A stretch of 64,000 nt of DNA from Elymus sibiricus (GCA_039707655.1 CM077674.1:238739904-238803903); one strand, 5' to 3'. Counted from the first letter of the stretch, positions 23,601 to 34,883 are shown. The notes: generated by a model not told the origin, from the sequence alone. Numbers and translations: made by a program.

Positions 23601-24586
23601 ATCGTCACTTCGTCCTTTGCCAGCCTCCGTCTATTCCGCAGTTCCTGTTTTGAGTTGCAAATATGAGCAACCGCACCGGTATCAAATACCCAGGCACTAC
23701 AACGAGAGTTGGTAAGGTACACATCAATAACATGTATATCATATATACCTTGTTTGTTGTTGGCCGCCTTCTTGTCAGCCAAATACTTGGGGTAATTCCG
23801 CTTCCAGTGTCCAGTTCCCTTGCAATGAAAACACACAGTTTCTGGTTTGGGTCCAGCCTTGGGTTTCTTCACGAGAGGAGCAACTACTTTGCCACTCTGC
23901 TTGGAGTTACCCTTCTTACCCTTGCCATTTTTCTTGAAACTAGTGGTTTTATTGACCATCAACACTTGATGCTCCTTCTGAATTTCAGACTCAGCGGCTT
24001 TCAGCATCGCAAACAGCTCGGCGACTGACTTGTTCATCCCGTGCATGTTATAGTTCAACACGAAGCTCTTGTAGCTAGGTGGCAATGATTGAAGAACTCT
24101 GTCAGTGATAGCCTCTGGCGGAAGGGGCATCCCTAACTCAGCCAGACGGGTGGAGTACCCAGACATTCTGAGCACGTGATCACTGATAGACCCGTTCTCC
24201 TCCATCTTGCAAGCATAGAACTTATCGGAGATCTCATATCTCTCGATCCGGGCATTCTTCTGAAAGATAAACTTCAACTCCTGGAACATCTCATATGCTC
24301 CATGACGTTCAAAACGTCTTTGAAGTCCCGGTTCTAAGCCATACAACATTGCACATTGAACTATTGAGTAATCATCAGAACGAGCCTGCCAGGCGTTCAC
24401 AACGTCTAGAGACTCAACTGGAGCGGGTGGATCACCAAGCGGTGCATCAAGGACATAAGCCTTCTGGGAAGCCGTAAGGATAACCCTTAGATTACGGGCC
24501 CAGTCCACAAAGTTACTTCCATCATCTTTCAACTTAGCTTTCTCTAGGAACGCATTAAAATTCAGGGGTGCTACTGCGCGAGCCAT
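20603..24586 (-). CDS. Angela/BARE1-type gag-pol polyprotein, copy 1 (intact frame)
   Basis: A 1327-codon uninterrupted polyprotein from ATG at 24586 to a stop just inside the 3' LTR side. Order by residue: gag about 1-250; zinc knuckle 252-265; aspartic protease DTG at 302-304; integrase HHCC (H440, H445, C471, C474) and D501-D564-E600 catalytic triad with D35E spacing; reverse transcriptase with QMDVKTAFLNG near 914-924 and YVDD at 1001-1004; RNase H with D1174, E1217 and D1253. It makes the particle and enzymes for copy-and-paste transposition. Odd points: the last knuckle ligand is Tyr265 instead of Cys, and the protease has DTGA where many copia have DSGA. The start MARAVAPLNFN is the usual gag start of the BARE1 group. 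Identical in translation to the copy at 27766-31749. Confidence 0.95.
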   Translation of the reverse strand: MARAVAPLNFNAFLEKAKLKDDGSNFVDWARNLRVILTASQKAYVLDAPLGDPPAPVESLDVVNAWQARSDDYSIVQCAMLYGLEPGLQRRFERHGAYEMFQELKFIFQKNARIERYEISDKFYACKMEENGSISDHVLRMSGYSTRLAELGMPLPPEAITDRVLQSLPPSYKSFVLNYNMHGMNKSVAELFAMLKAAESEIQKEHQVLMVNKTTSFKKNGKGKKGNSKQSGKVVAPLVKKPKAGPKPETVCFHCKGTGHWKRNYPKYLADKKAANNKQGIYDIHVIDVYLTNSRCSAWVFDTGAVAHICNSKQELRNRRRLAKDEVTMRVGNGSKVDVIAVGTLALRLPSGLVMNLNKCYLVPALSMNIISGSCLLRDGYSFKSENNGCSIYMSNIFYGHAPDVRGLFLLNLDSNDTHVHNIDAKRCRIDNDNTTFLWHCRLGHIGVKRMKKLHADGLLESLDFESLDTCEPCLMGKMTKTPFSGTMERASDLLEIIHTDVCGPMSIEARGGYRYFLTFTDDLSRYGYIYLMKHKSETFEKFKQFQSEVENHRNKKIKFLRSDRGGEYLSYEFGSHLKQCGIVSQLTPPGTPQRNGVSERRNRTLLDMVRSMMSLADLPLSFWGYALETAAFTLNRAPSKSVETTPYELWFDKKPKLSFLKVWGCDAYVKKLQPEKLEPKAEKCVFIGYPKETIGYTFYLRSEGKVFVAKNGTFLEKEFLSKELSGRKIELDEVVEPLLQPESSAAQKIVSVEPTLAEEEVNDDHHEALDQVAIEPRRSTRTRTAPEWYGNPVLEVMLLNNDEPTSYGEAMMGPDSEKWLEAMKSEMGSMYENKVWTLEVLPEGRKAIQNKWIFKRKTDADGNVTVYKARLVAKGFSQVQGVDYDETFSPVAMLKSVRIMLAIAAFFDYEIWQMDVKTAFLNGYLKEELYMIQPEGFVNPENADKVCKLQRSIYGLVQASRSWNLRFDKVIKAFEFIQVYGEACIYKKVSGSSIAFLILYVDDILLIGNNIEMLESVKEYLNKSFSMKDLGEAAFILGIKIYRDRSRRLIGLSQSTYLDKILKKFKMDQSKKGFLPVLQGVKLSKTQCPVTAEDREKMSVIPYASAIGSIMYAMLCTRPDVSLAISMVGRFQSDPGMEHWTAVKNILKYLKRTKDTFLVYGGDQELVVKGYVDASFDTDPDDSKSQTGYVFILNGGAVSWCSSKQSVVADSTCEAEYIAASEAAKEGVWMKEFMTDLGVVPSALNPMTLFCDNTGAIALAKEPRFHKRTRHIKRRFNSIRDYIKEDDINICKVHTDLNVADPMTKPLPRAKHEQHQNCMGVRFITM

Positions 24587-25861
24587 GATCTACAACATAA
24601 ATATAGCAAAGACAACTTAGACTATTGTTCTAGATAATGAGTTTAGTTAATCATATTACTTAAAAACTCCCACTCAAATTGACATCCCTCCGATCATTCG
24701 AGTGTTACATGATCCAAATCCACCAACTCAAGTCCGATCATCACGTGAGTTGAGGTGGTTTCAATGGTGAACATCTTCATGTTGATCATATCTACTATAT
24801 GACTCATGTTCGACCTTTCGGTCTCTTGTGTTCCGAGGCCATGTCTGTACATGCTAGGCTCGTCAAGTTTAACCCGAGTGTTCCGCACGTGCAACATGGC
24901 TTGCACCCGTTGTATGCGAACGTAGAGTCTATCACACCCGATCATCACGGCGTGTCTCGAAACGACGAACTTTCGCAACGGTGCACACTTGGGGAGAACA
25001 CAATTTATCTTGAAATTTAAGTGAGGGATCACCTTATAATGCTACCGTCGTCCTAAGCAAAATAAGATGCATAAAAGGATTAACATCACATGCAAATCAT
25101 AAGTGACATGATATGGCCATGAACTTGTGCTTTTGATCTCCATCTCCAAAGCACCGGCATGATCTCCATCGTCACCGGCATGACACCATGATCTCCATCA
25201 TCTTGATCTCCATCAACGTGTCGCCATAAGGTTGTCGCGCCGACTGTTGCTTCCACGACTATAGCTAACGTTTAGCGATAAAGTAAAGCATTACATAGCG
25301 CTTAATGATTGACACGCAGGTCATACAATAATTAAAGACAACTCTATGGCTCCTGCCAGTTGCCGTACTCATCGACATGCAAGTCGTGATATTCTATACA
25401 AAACATGATCATCTCATACATCACATATATCTCATCATGTAATTGGCCATATCACATCACAACATACCCTGCAAAAACAAGTTAGACGTCCTCTAATTGT
25501 TGTTGCAAATTTTACGTGGCTGCTACGGGTTTGCAAGAACCGTTCTTACCTACGCAAAACCACAACGTGGTGTAGTGATTGCTTTTTGATCTTCTAAAAG
25601 AACCCTCTTCATTGAACCGATTCAACTAAAGTGAGAGAGACAGACACCTGCCAGTCACCTTTATGCAACAAGTGCACGCAGCGGTGAAACCAGTCTCGCG
25701 TAAGCGTACGCGTAATGTCGGTCCAGGCCGCTTCATCTCACAATACCGCGGAATCAAGCATCAACTAGTAACGGCAAGCAATATGTATACATCCACGCCC
25801 ACAACTCGTTTGTGTTCTACTCGAGATCTCATCTACGCATAGACCTGGCTCATGATGCCAC
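24587..25861 (-). other. Untranslated leader and primer binding site of Angela copy 1
   Basis: This is the long 5' leader between LTR B and gag, usual for BARE1-type elements. It has GATCTCCATC repeats (about 25133-25220). The primer site on the minus strand next to the LTR (25847-25861) reads GTGGCATCATGAGCC, a diverged form of the tRNA-Met site. No gene. Confidence 0.75.
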
Positions 25862-27715
25862 TGTTGAGGAACGTTGCATGGGAAACAAAAATTTTCCTAC
25901 GCACACACAAGATCTATCCATGGTGATGAGCATCTACGAGAGGGAGAGTGAATCTACATACCCTTGTAGATCGCTAAGCGGAAGCGTTTAAGAAACGCGG
26001 TTGATGTAGTCGAACGTCTCCGCGATCCAAATCGCACGTCGTCCCTCGATCCGATCACGAACTAGTGCCGAACGGACGGCACCTCCGCGTTCAACACACG
26101 TACGGCTTGATGACGCCTTCACCTCCTCGATCCAGCGAGCGATGGTGAAGTAGTGGTTGAGTTCCAGCAGCACGACGGCGTGGTGATGGTGGTGAGGAAC
26201 AATCTCTGCAGGGCTTCGCCAAGCACTACGGAGATTATGACGGAGGAACTAGAGGGCTAGGGTTGCCGGCACACGGCTTGGGAAATCCTGATGTGTCCCG
26301 TGTGCTAGCCCTGCCCCTCTATTTATATGTTGAGCCTTGGGGTCTAAACTTGGAGTAAAAGCCTCCTCCGGGTCGGTTTTGCCCGCACAAGGTCGGTTTG
26401 GCCCGCAGGGAAAGAGTCCAACTCGGATCCCTGCCGAACCGTGCACAGCCGCGCACAAGCGGTAGTACCGCTTCACACAAGCGGTAGTACCGCTTGGGCG
26501 GTAGTACCGCTTCACACAAGCGGTAGTACCGCTCGGGCGGTAGTACCGCTTCACCAAGCGGTAGTACCGCTTACGCGGCAGCAAAACTACTTTTGCACTT
26601 TCCAATACCTTGTGGGCTTTATCCCTTTGGCTCATATAAAGTGTTGCTGCACCCGAACACTTCGGTAAACATCCGGAACCCATTCCGGTGAACTCCGGAA
26701 CCCTTCCAGAGATCAAAACACTATTATCACATATATCAATCTTTACCTCCGGACTATTCCGGAGATCCTCGTCATGTCCGGGATCTTATCCGGGACTCCG
26801 AACAACTTTCGGTCACCAACATAATAACTCAATTATACTAATCGTCACCAAACGTTAAGTGTGTAGACCCTGCGGGTTCGAGAACTATGTAGACATGACC
26901 GAGACACCTCTACGGCCAATAACCAATAGCGGGACCTGGATGCCCATATTGGCTCCTACATATTCTACGAAGATCTTTATCGGTCGAACCTCTATGTCAA
27001 GGATTCAGTTAATCCCGTATGCTGTTCCCTTTGTTCTTCGGTATGTTACTTGCCCGAGATTCGATCGTCGGTATCACTATACCTAGTTCAATCTCGTTAC
27101 CGGCAAGTCTCTTTACTCGTTCCGTAATACAAGATCTCGTGGCTAACACTTTAGTCACATTGCTTGCAAGGCTCATTGTGATGTTGTATTACCGAGTGGG
27201 CCCTGAGATACCTCTCCGTCATACGGATTAACAAATCCCAGTCTTGATCCATGCCAACCCAACAGACACCCTCGGAGATACCTGTAGAGCACCTTTATAG
27301 TCACCCAGTTACGTTGCGACGTTTGATACACACAAGGTATTCCTCCGGTGTCAGTGAGTTGCATGATCTCATGGTCAAAGGAACAGATACTTGACATGCA
27401 GAAAACAATAGCAATAAACTGACACGATCAAATGCTACGTTTACAGTTTGGGTCTTGTCCATCACATCATTCTCCTAATGATGTGATCCCGTTATCAAAT
27501 GACATCTCATGTCCATGGCTAGGAAACCTTAACCATCTTTGATCAACAAGCTAGTCAACTAGAGGCTTACTAGGGACACAGTGTTGTCTATGTACCCACA
27601 CATGTATTTGAGTTTCCAATCAATACAATTATAGCATGGATAATAAACGATTATCATGAACAAGGAAATATAATAATAACCAATTTATTATTGCCTCTAG
27701 GGCATATTTCCAACA
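25862..27715 (-). repeat. Angela-type LTR B (shared middle LTR)
   Basis: This LTR serves as 5' LTR of copy 1 and 3' LTR of copy 2. At 25892 it agrees with LTR C (T) and at 26853 with LTR A (C). That is the pattern a hybrid LTR made by crossing-over between LTR C and LTR A should have. The TATA box is at 26319-26327 (minus). There is no target duplication at its edges. Confidence 0.95.
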
Positions 27716-27765
27716 GTCTCCCACTTGCACTAGAGTCAATAATCTAGTTCACATCACTATGTGAT

Positions 27766-30700
27766 TTACATTGTAATGAATCGAACACCCATGCAGTTCT
27801 GGTGTTGTTCATGTTTAGCCCTTGGAAGAGGTTTAGTCATCGGATCTGCAACATTTAGATCCGTGTGTACTTTGCAAATATTTATGTCGTCCTCCTTGAT
27901 GTAATCGCGGATGGAATTGAAACGTCGCTTTATGTGTCTGGTCCTCTTGTGAAATCTTGGTTCCTTGGCTAGAGCAATGGCACCAGTGTTATCACAAAAC
28001 AGAGTCATTGGGTTAAGCGCACTAGGCACTACTCCAAGATCTGTCATGAACTCCTTCATCCAGACACCTTCCTTCGCCGCCTCCGAGGCAGCGATGTACT
28101 CCGCTTCGCATGTAGAATCTGCTACCACGCTTTGCTTGGAACTGCACCAGCTAACCGCACCCCCATTAAGAATAAATACGTATCCAGTTTGCGACTTAGA
28201 GTCATCCGGATCAGTGTCAAAGCTTGCATCGACGTAACCCTTTACGACGAGCTCTTGATCACCTCCATAAACGAGAAACGTGTCCTTAGTCCTTTTCAGG
28301 TACTTCAGGATATTCTTGACCGCCGTCCAGTGTTCCATTCCTGGATCACTTTGAAACCTTCCGACCATACTTATGGCAAGGCTGACATCGGGTCTTGTGC
28401 ACAGCATTGCATACATGATAGAGCCTATGGCCGAAGCATAGGGGATGACACTCATCTTTTCTCTATCTTCTGCAGTCACTGGGCATTGAGTCTTACTCAA
28501 CTTCACACCTTGCAAAACAGGCAAGAACCCCTTCTTGGACTGATCCATTTTGAACTTCTTCAAAATCTTATCAAGGTATGTGCTTTGTGAAAGTCCTATT
28601 AAGCGTCTTGATCTATCTCTATAGATCTTGATGCCTAATATGAAAGCAGCTTCTCCTAGGTCCTTCATTGAAAAACTCTTGTTCAAATATTCCTTTACGC
28701 TTTCCAGCATTTCTATATTGTTTCCAATCAGCAATATGTCATCCACATATAATATTAGAAACGCTATAGAGCTCCCACTCACTTTCTTGTAAATACAAGC
28801 TTCTCCGTAAACTTGTATAAACTCGAACGCTTTGATCACTTTATCAAAACGAAGATTCCAACTCCGAGATGCTTGCACCAGTCCATAAATGGATCGCTGG
28901 AGTTTGCAAACTTTGTCAGCATTCTCTGGATTGACAAAACCTTCTGGTTGTATCATATACAACTCTTCCTTAAGGTAACCGTTAAGGAACGCTGTTTTGA
29001 CATCCATCTGCCAAATTTCATAATCGAAAAAGGCAGCTATTGCTAACATGATTCTGACGGACTTAAGCATCGCTACGGGTGAGAAGGTCTCATCGTAGTC
29101 AACTCCTTGAACTTGTGAAAAACCCTTTGCCACAAGTCGAGCTTTATAGACGGTGACATTACCGTCCGCGTCCGTCTTCCTCTTAAAGATCCATTTGTTC
29201 TGAATGGCCTTACGCCCTTCAGGTAATACTTCCAAAGTCCATACTTTGTTTTCATACATGGATCCCATCTCGGATTTCATGGCCTCTAACCACTTCTCGG
29301 AATCCGGGCCCATCATCGCTTCTCCATAGCTCGTAGGTTCATCGTTGTTTAACAACATGACCTCTAAGACAGGGTTGCCGTACCACTCAGGAGCAGTACG
29401 CGTCCTTGTCGACCTACGAGGTTCGATAGCAACTTGATCCAAAGCTTCATGATGATCATCATTAACTTCCTCTTCAGCTAATGTAGGCTCCACAGAAACA
29501 ATTTTCTGCGCTGCGCTACTCTCAGGTTGAAGTAAAGGTTCAACAACCTCATCAAGTTCTATCTTCCTCCCACTCAATTCTTTCGAGAGAAACTCTTTCT
29601 CAAGAAATGTTCCGTTTTTAGCGACAAACACTTTGCCCTCGGATCTGAGGTAGAAGGTATACCCAATTGTCTCTTTTGGGTATCCTATGAAGACGCATTT
29701 CTCCGCTTTGGGTTCCAGCTTTTCAGGCTGAAGCTTTTTGACATAAGCATCACATCCCCAAACTTTAAGAAACGACAGCTTTGGCTTCTTGTCAAACCAA
29801 AGTTCATATGGCGTTGTCTCAACGGATTTCGATGGTGCCCTATTTAAAGTGAATGCAGCTGTCTCTAATGCATAACCCCAAAACGATAGTGGCAAATCGG
29901 CAAGAGACATCATAGATCGCACCATATCCAATAAAGTTCGATTACGACGTTCGGACACACCATTACGCTGTGGTGTTCCAGGCGGTGTCAATTGTGAAAC
30001 AATTCCACACTGTTTTAAGTGACTGCCAAACTCATAACTCAGATATTCTCCTCCTCGATCAGATCGTAGGAATTTAATCTTCTTGTTACGATGATTCTCA
30101 ACTTCACTCTGAAATTGTTTGAACTTTTCAAATGTTTCAGACTTGTGTTTCATTAAGTAAATATACCCATATCTACTTAAGTCATCAGTGAAGGTGAGAA
30201 AGTAACGATAACCACCGCGCGCCTCAATACTCATCGGACCGCACACATCAGTATGTATGATTTCCAATAAGTCACTTGCCCGTTCCATTGTTCCAGAGAA
30301 CGGCGTTTTAGTCATCTTGCCCATGAGGCATGGCTCACATGTGTCAAGTGATTCAAAATCAAGTGACTCCAAAAGTCCATCAGCATGGAGCTTCTTCATG
30401 CGTTTTACGCCAATATGACCTAAACGGCAGTGCCACAAGAAAGTGGTATTATCATTATCAATTCTACATCTTTTGGCATCAATGTTATGAACATGTGTAT
30501 CATTACTATCGAGATTCAATAAGAATAAACCCCTCACATCGGGTGCATGACCATAAAAGATATTACTCATATAAATAGAACAACCATTATTCTCTGATTT
30601 AAATGAGTAACCGTCTCGCAATAAACAAGATCCAGATATAATGTTCATGCTTAACGCAGGCACCAAATAACACTTATTTAGGTTCATCACTAATCCCGAC

Positions 30701-31749
30701 GGTAATCGAAGAGCGAGCGTGCCGACGGCGATCACATCAACCTTGGAACCATTTCCCACGCGCATCGTCACTTCGTCCTTTGCCAGCCTCCGTCTATTCC
30801 GCAGTTCCTGTTTTGAGTTGCAAATATGAGCAACCGCACCGGTATCAAATACCCAGGCACTACAACGAGAGTTGGTAAGGTACACATCAATAACATGTAT
30901 ATCATATATACCTTGTTTGTTGTTGGCCGCCTTCTTGTCAGCCAAATACTTGGGGTAATTCCGCTTCCAGTGTCCAGTTCCCTTGCAATGAAAACACACA
31001 GTTTCTGGTTTGGGTCCAGCCTTGGGTTTCTTCACGAGAGGAGCAACTACTTTGCCACTCTGCTTGGAGTTACCCTTCTTACCCTTGCCATTTTTCTTGA
31101 AACTAGTGGTTTTATTGACCATCAACACTTGATGCTCCTTCTGAATTTCAGACTCAGCGGCTTTCAGCATCGCAAACAGCTCGGCGACTGACTTGTTCAT
31201 CCCGTGCATGTTATAGTTCAACACGAAGCTCTTGTAGCTAGGTGGCAATGATTGAAGAACTCTGTCAGTGATAGCCTCTGGCGGAAGGGGCATCCCTAAC
31301 TCAGCCAGACGGGTGGAGTACCCAGACATTCTGAGCACGTGATCACTGATAGACCCGTTCTCCTCCATCTTGCAAGCATAGAACTTATCGGAGATCTCAT
31401 ATCTCTCGATCCGGGCATTCTTCTGAAAGATAAACTTCAACTCCTGGAACATCTCATATGCTCCATGACGTTCAAAACGTCTTTGAAGTCCCGGTTCTAA
31501 GCCATACAACATTGCACATTGAACTATTGAGTAATCATCAGAACGAGCCTGCCAGGCGTTCACAACGTCTAGAGACTCAACTGGAGCGGGTGGATCACCA
31601 AGCGGTGCATCAAGGACATAAGCCTTCTGGGAAGCCGTAAGGATAACCCTTAGATTACGGGCCCAGTCCACAAAGTTACTTCCATCATCTTTCAACTTAG
31701 CTTTCTCTAGGAACGCATTAAAATTCAGGGGTGCTACTGCGCGAGCCAT
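27766..31749 (-). CDS. Angela/BARE1-type gag-pol polyprotein, copy 2 (intact frame)
   Basis: This second 1327-codon polyprotein is identical in translation to the copy at 20603-24586, with the same domain order: gag, defective knuckle (Tyr265), protease DTG, integrase D501/D564/E600, reverse transcriptase YVDD 1001-1004, RNase H. Sharing the unusual Tyr265 shows the change existed before the unit was duplicated. It has its own leader and both flanking LTRs, so either unit, or the pair, could in principle be transcribed from LTR C or LTR B on the minus strand. Confidence 0.95.
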   Translation of the reverse strand: MARAVAPLNFNAFLEKAKLKDDGSNFVDWARNLRVILTASQKAYVLDAPLGDPPAPVESLDVVNAWQARSDDYSIVQCAMLYGLEPGLQRRFERHGAYEMFQELKFIFQKNARIERYEISDKFYACKMEENGSISDHVLRMSGYSTRLAELGMPLPPEAITDRVLQSLPPSYKSFVLNYNMHGMNKSVAELFAMLKAAESEIQKEHQVLMVNKTTSFKKNGKGKKGNSKQSGKVVAPLVKKPKAGPKPETVCFHCKGTGHWKRNYPKYLADKKAANNKQGIYDIHVIDVYLTNSRCSAWVFDTGAVAHICNSKQELRNRRRLAKDEVTMRVGNGSKVDVIAVGTLALRLPSGLVMNLNKCYLVPALSMNIISGSCLLRDGYSFKSENNGCSIYMSNIFYGHAPDVRGLFLLNLDSNDTHVHNIDAKRCRIDNDNTTFLWHCRLGHIGVKRMKKLHADGLLESLDFESLDTCEPCLMGKMTKTPFSGTMERASDLLEIIHTDVCGPMSIEARGGYRYFLTFTDDLSRYGYIYLMKHKSETFEKFKQFQSEVENHRNKKIKFLRSDRGGEYLSYEFGSHLKQCGIVSQLTPPGTPQRNGVSERRNRTLLDMVRSMMSLADLPLSFWGYALETAAFTLNRAPSKSVETTPYELWFDKKPKLSFLKVWGCDAYVKKLQPEKLEPKAEKCVFIGYPKETIGYTFYLRSEGKVFVAKNGTFLEKEFLSKELSGRKIELDEVVEPLLQPESSAAQKIVSVEPTLAEEEVNDDHHEALDQVAIEPRRSTRTRTAPEWYGNPVLEVMLLNNDEPTSYGEAMMGPDSEKWLEAMKSEMGSMYENKVWTLEVLPEGRKAIQNKWIFKRKTDADGNVTVYKARLVAKGFSQVQGVDYDETFSPVAMLKSVRIMLAIAAFFDYEIWQMDVKTAFLNGYLKEELYMIQPEGFVNPENADKVCKLQRSIYGLVQASRSWNLRFDKVIKAFEFIQVYGEACIYKKVSGSSIAFLILYVDDILLIGNNIEMLESVKEYLNKSFSMKDLGEAAFILGIKIYRDRSRRLIGLSQSTYLDKILKKFKMDQSKKGFLPVLQGVKLSKTQCPVTAEDREKMSVIPYASAIGSIMYAMLCTRPDVSLAISMVGRFQSDPGMEHWTAVKNILKYLKRTKDTFLVYGGDQELVVKGYVDASFDTDPDDSKSQTGYVFILNGGAVSWCSSKQSVVADSTCEAEYIAASEAAKEGVWMKEFMTDLGVVPSALNPMTLFCDNTGAIALAKEPRFHKRTRHIKRRFNSIRDYIKEDDINICKVHTDLNVADPMTKPLPRAKHEQHQNCMGVRFITM

Positions 31750-33024
31750 GATCTACAACATAAATATAGCAAAGACAACTTAGACTATTGTTCTAGATAA
31801 TGAGTTTAGTTAATCATATTACTTAAAAACTCCCACTCAAATTGACATCCCTCCGATCATTCGAGTGTTACATGATCCAAATCCACCAACTCAAGTCCGA
31901 TCATCACGTGAGTTGAGGTGGTTTCAATGGTGAACATCTTCATGTTGATCATATCTACTATATGACTCATGTTCGACCTTTCGGTCTCTTGTGTTCCGAG
32001 GCCATGTCTGTACATGCTAGGCTCGTCAAGTTTAACCCGAGTGTTCCGCACGTGCAACATGGCTTGCACCCGTTGTATGCGAACGTAGAGTCTATCACAC
32101 CCGATCATCACGGCGTGTCTCGAAACGACGAACTTTCGCAACGGTGCACACTTGGGGAGAACACAATTTATCTTGAAATTTAAGTGAGGGATCACCTTAT
32201 AATGCTACCGTCGTCCTAAGCAAAATAAGATGCATAAAAGGATTAACATCACATGCAAATCATAAGTGACATGATATGGCCATGAACTTGTGCTTTTGAT
32301 CTCCATCTCCAAAGCACCGGCATGATCTCCATCGTCACCGGCATGACACCATGATCTCCATCATCTTGATCTCCATCAACGTGTCGCCATAAGGTTGTCG
32401 CGCCGACTGTTGCTTCCACGACTATAGCTAACGTTTAGCGATAAAGTAAAGCATTACATAGCGCTTAATGATTGACACGCAGGTCATACAATAATTAAAG
32501 ACAACTCTATGGCTCCTGCCAGTTGCCGTACTCATCGACATGCAAGTCGTGATATTCTATACAAAACATGATCATCTCATACATCACATATATCTCATCA
32601 TGTAATTGGCCATATCACATCACAACATACCCTGCAAAAACAAGTTAGACGTCCTCTAATTGTTGTTGCAAATTTTACGTGGCTGCTACGGGTTTGCAAG
32701 AACCGTTCTTACCTACGCAAAACCACAACGTGGTGTAGTGATTGCTTTTTGATCTTCTAAAAGAACCCTCTTCATTGAACCGATTCAACTAAAGTGAGAG
32801 AGACAGACACCTGCCAGTCACCTTTATGCAACAAGTGCACGCAGCGGTGAAACCAGTCTCGCGTAAGCGTACGCGTAATGTCGGTCCAGGCCGCTTCATC
32901 TCACAATACCGCGGAATCAAGCATCAACTAGTAACGGCAAGCAATATGTATACATCCACGCCCACAACTCGTTTGTGTTCTACTCGAGATCTCATCTACG
33001 CATAGACCTGGCTCATGATGCCAC
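31750..33024 (-). other. Untranslated leader and primer binding site of Angela copy 2
   Basis: Same as the leader at 24587-25861 by eye, with the primer site next to LTR C at about 33010-33024. No gene. Confidence 0.75.
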
Positions 33025-34878
33025 TGTTGAGGAACGTTGCATGGGAAACAAAAATTTTCCTACGCACACACAAGATCTATCCATGGTGATGAGCATCTAC
33101 GAGAGGGAGAGTGAATCTACATACCCTTGTAGATCGCTAAGCGGAAGCGTTTAAGAAACGCGGTTGATGTAGTCGAACGTCTCCGCGATCCAAATCGCAC
33201 GTCGTCCCTCGATCCGATCACGAACTAGTGCCGAACGGACGGCACCTCCGCGTTCAACACACGTACGGCTTGATGACGCCTTCACCTCCTCGATCCAGCG
33301 AGCGATGGTGAAGTAGTGGTTGAGTTCCAGCAGCACGACGGCGTGGTGATGGTGGTGAGGAACAATCTCTGCAGGGCTTCGCCAAGCACTACGGAGATTA
33401 TGACGGAGGAACTAGAGGGCTAGGGTTGCCGGCACACGGCTTGGGAAATCCTGATGTGTCCCGTGTGCTAGCCCTGCCCCTCTATTTATATGTTGAGCCT
33501 TGGGGTCTAAACTTGGAGTAAAAGCCTCCTCCGGGTCGGTTTTGCCCGCACAAGGTCGGTTTGGCCCGCAGGGAAAGAGTCCAACTCGGATCCCTGCCGA
33601 ACCGTGCACAGCCGCGCACAAGCGGTAGTACCGCTTCACACAAGCGGTAGTACCGCTTGGGCGGTAGTACCGCTTCACACAAGCGGTAGTACCGCTCGGG
33701 CGGTAGTACCGCTTCACCAAGCGGTAGTACCGCTTACGCGGCAGCAAAACTACTTTTGCACTTTCCAATACCTTGTGGGCTTTATCCCTTTGGCTCATAT
33801 AAAGTGTTGCTGCACCCGAACACTTCGGTAAACATCCGGAACCCATTCCGGTGAACTCCGGAACCCTTCCAGAGATCAAAACACTATTATCACATATATC
33901 AATCTTTACCTCCGGACTATTCCGGAGATCCTCGTCATGTCCGGGATCTTATCCGGGACTCCGAACAACTTTCGGTCACCAACATAATAACTCAATTATA
34001 CTAATCGTCACCAAATGTTAAGTGTGTAGACCCTGCGGGTTCGAGAACTATGTAGACATGACCGAGACACCTCTACGGCCAATAACCAATAGCGGGACCT
34101 GGATGCCCATATTGGCTCCTACATATTCTACGAAGATCTTTATCGGTCGAACCTCTATGTCAAGGATTCAGTTAATCCCGTATGCTGTTCCCTTTGTTCT
34201 TCGGTATGTTACTTGCCCGAGATTCGATCGTCGGTATCACTATACCTAGTTCAATCTCGTTACCGGCAAGTCTCTTTACTCGTTCCGTAATACAAGATCT
34301 CGTGGCTAACACTTTAGTCACATTGCTTGCAAGGCTCATTGTGATGTTGTATTACCGAGTGGGCCCTGAGATACCTCTCCGTCATACGGATTAACAAATC
34401 CCAGTCTTGATCCATGCCAACCCAACAGACACCCTCGGAGATACCTGTAGAGCACCTTTATAGTCACCCAGTTACGTTGCGACGTTTGATACACACAAGG
34501 TATTCCTCCGGTGTCAGTGAGTTGCATGATCTCATGGTCAAAGGAACAGATACTTGACATGCAGAAAACAATAGCAATAAACTGACACGATCAAATGCTA
34601 CGTTTACAGTTTGGGTCTTGTCCATCACATCATTCTCCTAATGATGTGATCCCGTTATCAAATGACATCTCATGTCCATGGCTAGGAAACCTTAACCATC
34701 TTTGATCAACAAGCTAGTCAACTAGAGGCTTACTAGGGACACAGTGTTGTCTATGTACCCACACATGTATTTGAGTTTCCAATCAATACAATTATAGCAT
34801 GGATAATAAACGATTATCATGAACAAGGAAATATAATAATAACCAATTTATTATTGCCTCTAGGGCATATTTCCAACA
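33025..34878 (-). repeat. Angela-type LTR C (5' LTR of the array)
   Basis: This is the outer LTR on the right. It has a private T at 34016 (C in the other two, in a CG context, so a methylation-type change). The TATA box is at 33482-33490 (minus). The GTAGA target duplication follows at 34879-34883. Confidence 0.95.
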
Positions 34879-34883
34879 GTAGA

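Larger units (their letters stand above)
18699..34878 (-). mobile_element. Angela/WIS/BARE1-type Ty1-copia elements in a tandem three-LTR array
   Basis: Three 1854-bp LTRs (18699-20552, 25862-27715, 33025-34878) alternate with two internal regions (20553-25861, 27716-33024), all on the minus strand with an exact 7163-bp period. The outer ends carry the same 5-bp target duplication GTAGA (18694-18698 and 34879-34883), and the inner boundaries have none. So one insertion event was followed by duplication of one unit, as unequal crossing-over between LTRs would do. The LTR (TGTTGGAAATATGCCCTAG in element orientation) is that of the BARE1/WIS/Angela group. The two polyproteins are identical in translation. 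An assembly duplication is the main alternative. Confidence 0.9.

Noticed and set aside
20802..24477. Plus-strand frames of 60-152 codons inside the Angela polyprotein region, repeated at +7163
   Set aside because: They are antisense shadows of the intact minus-strand polyprotein.
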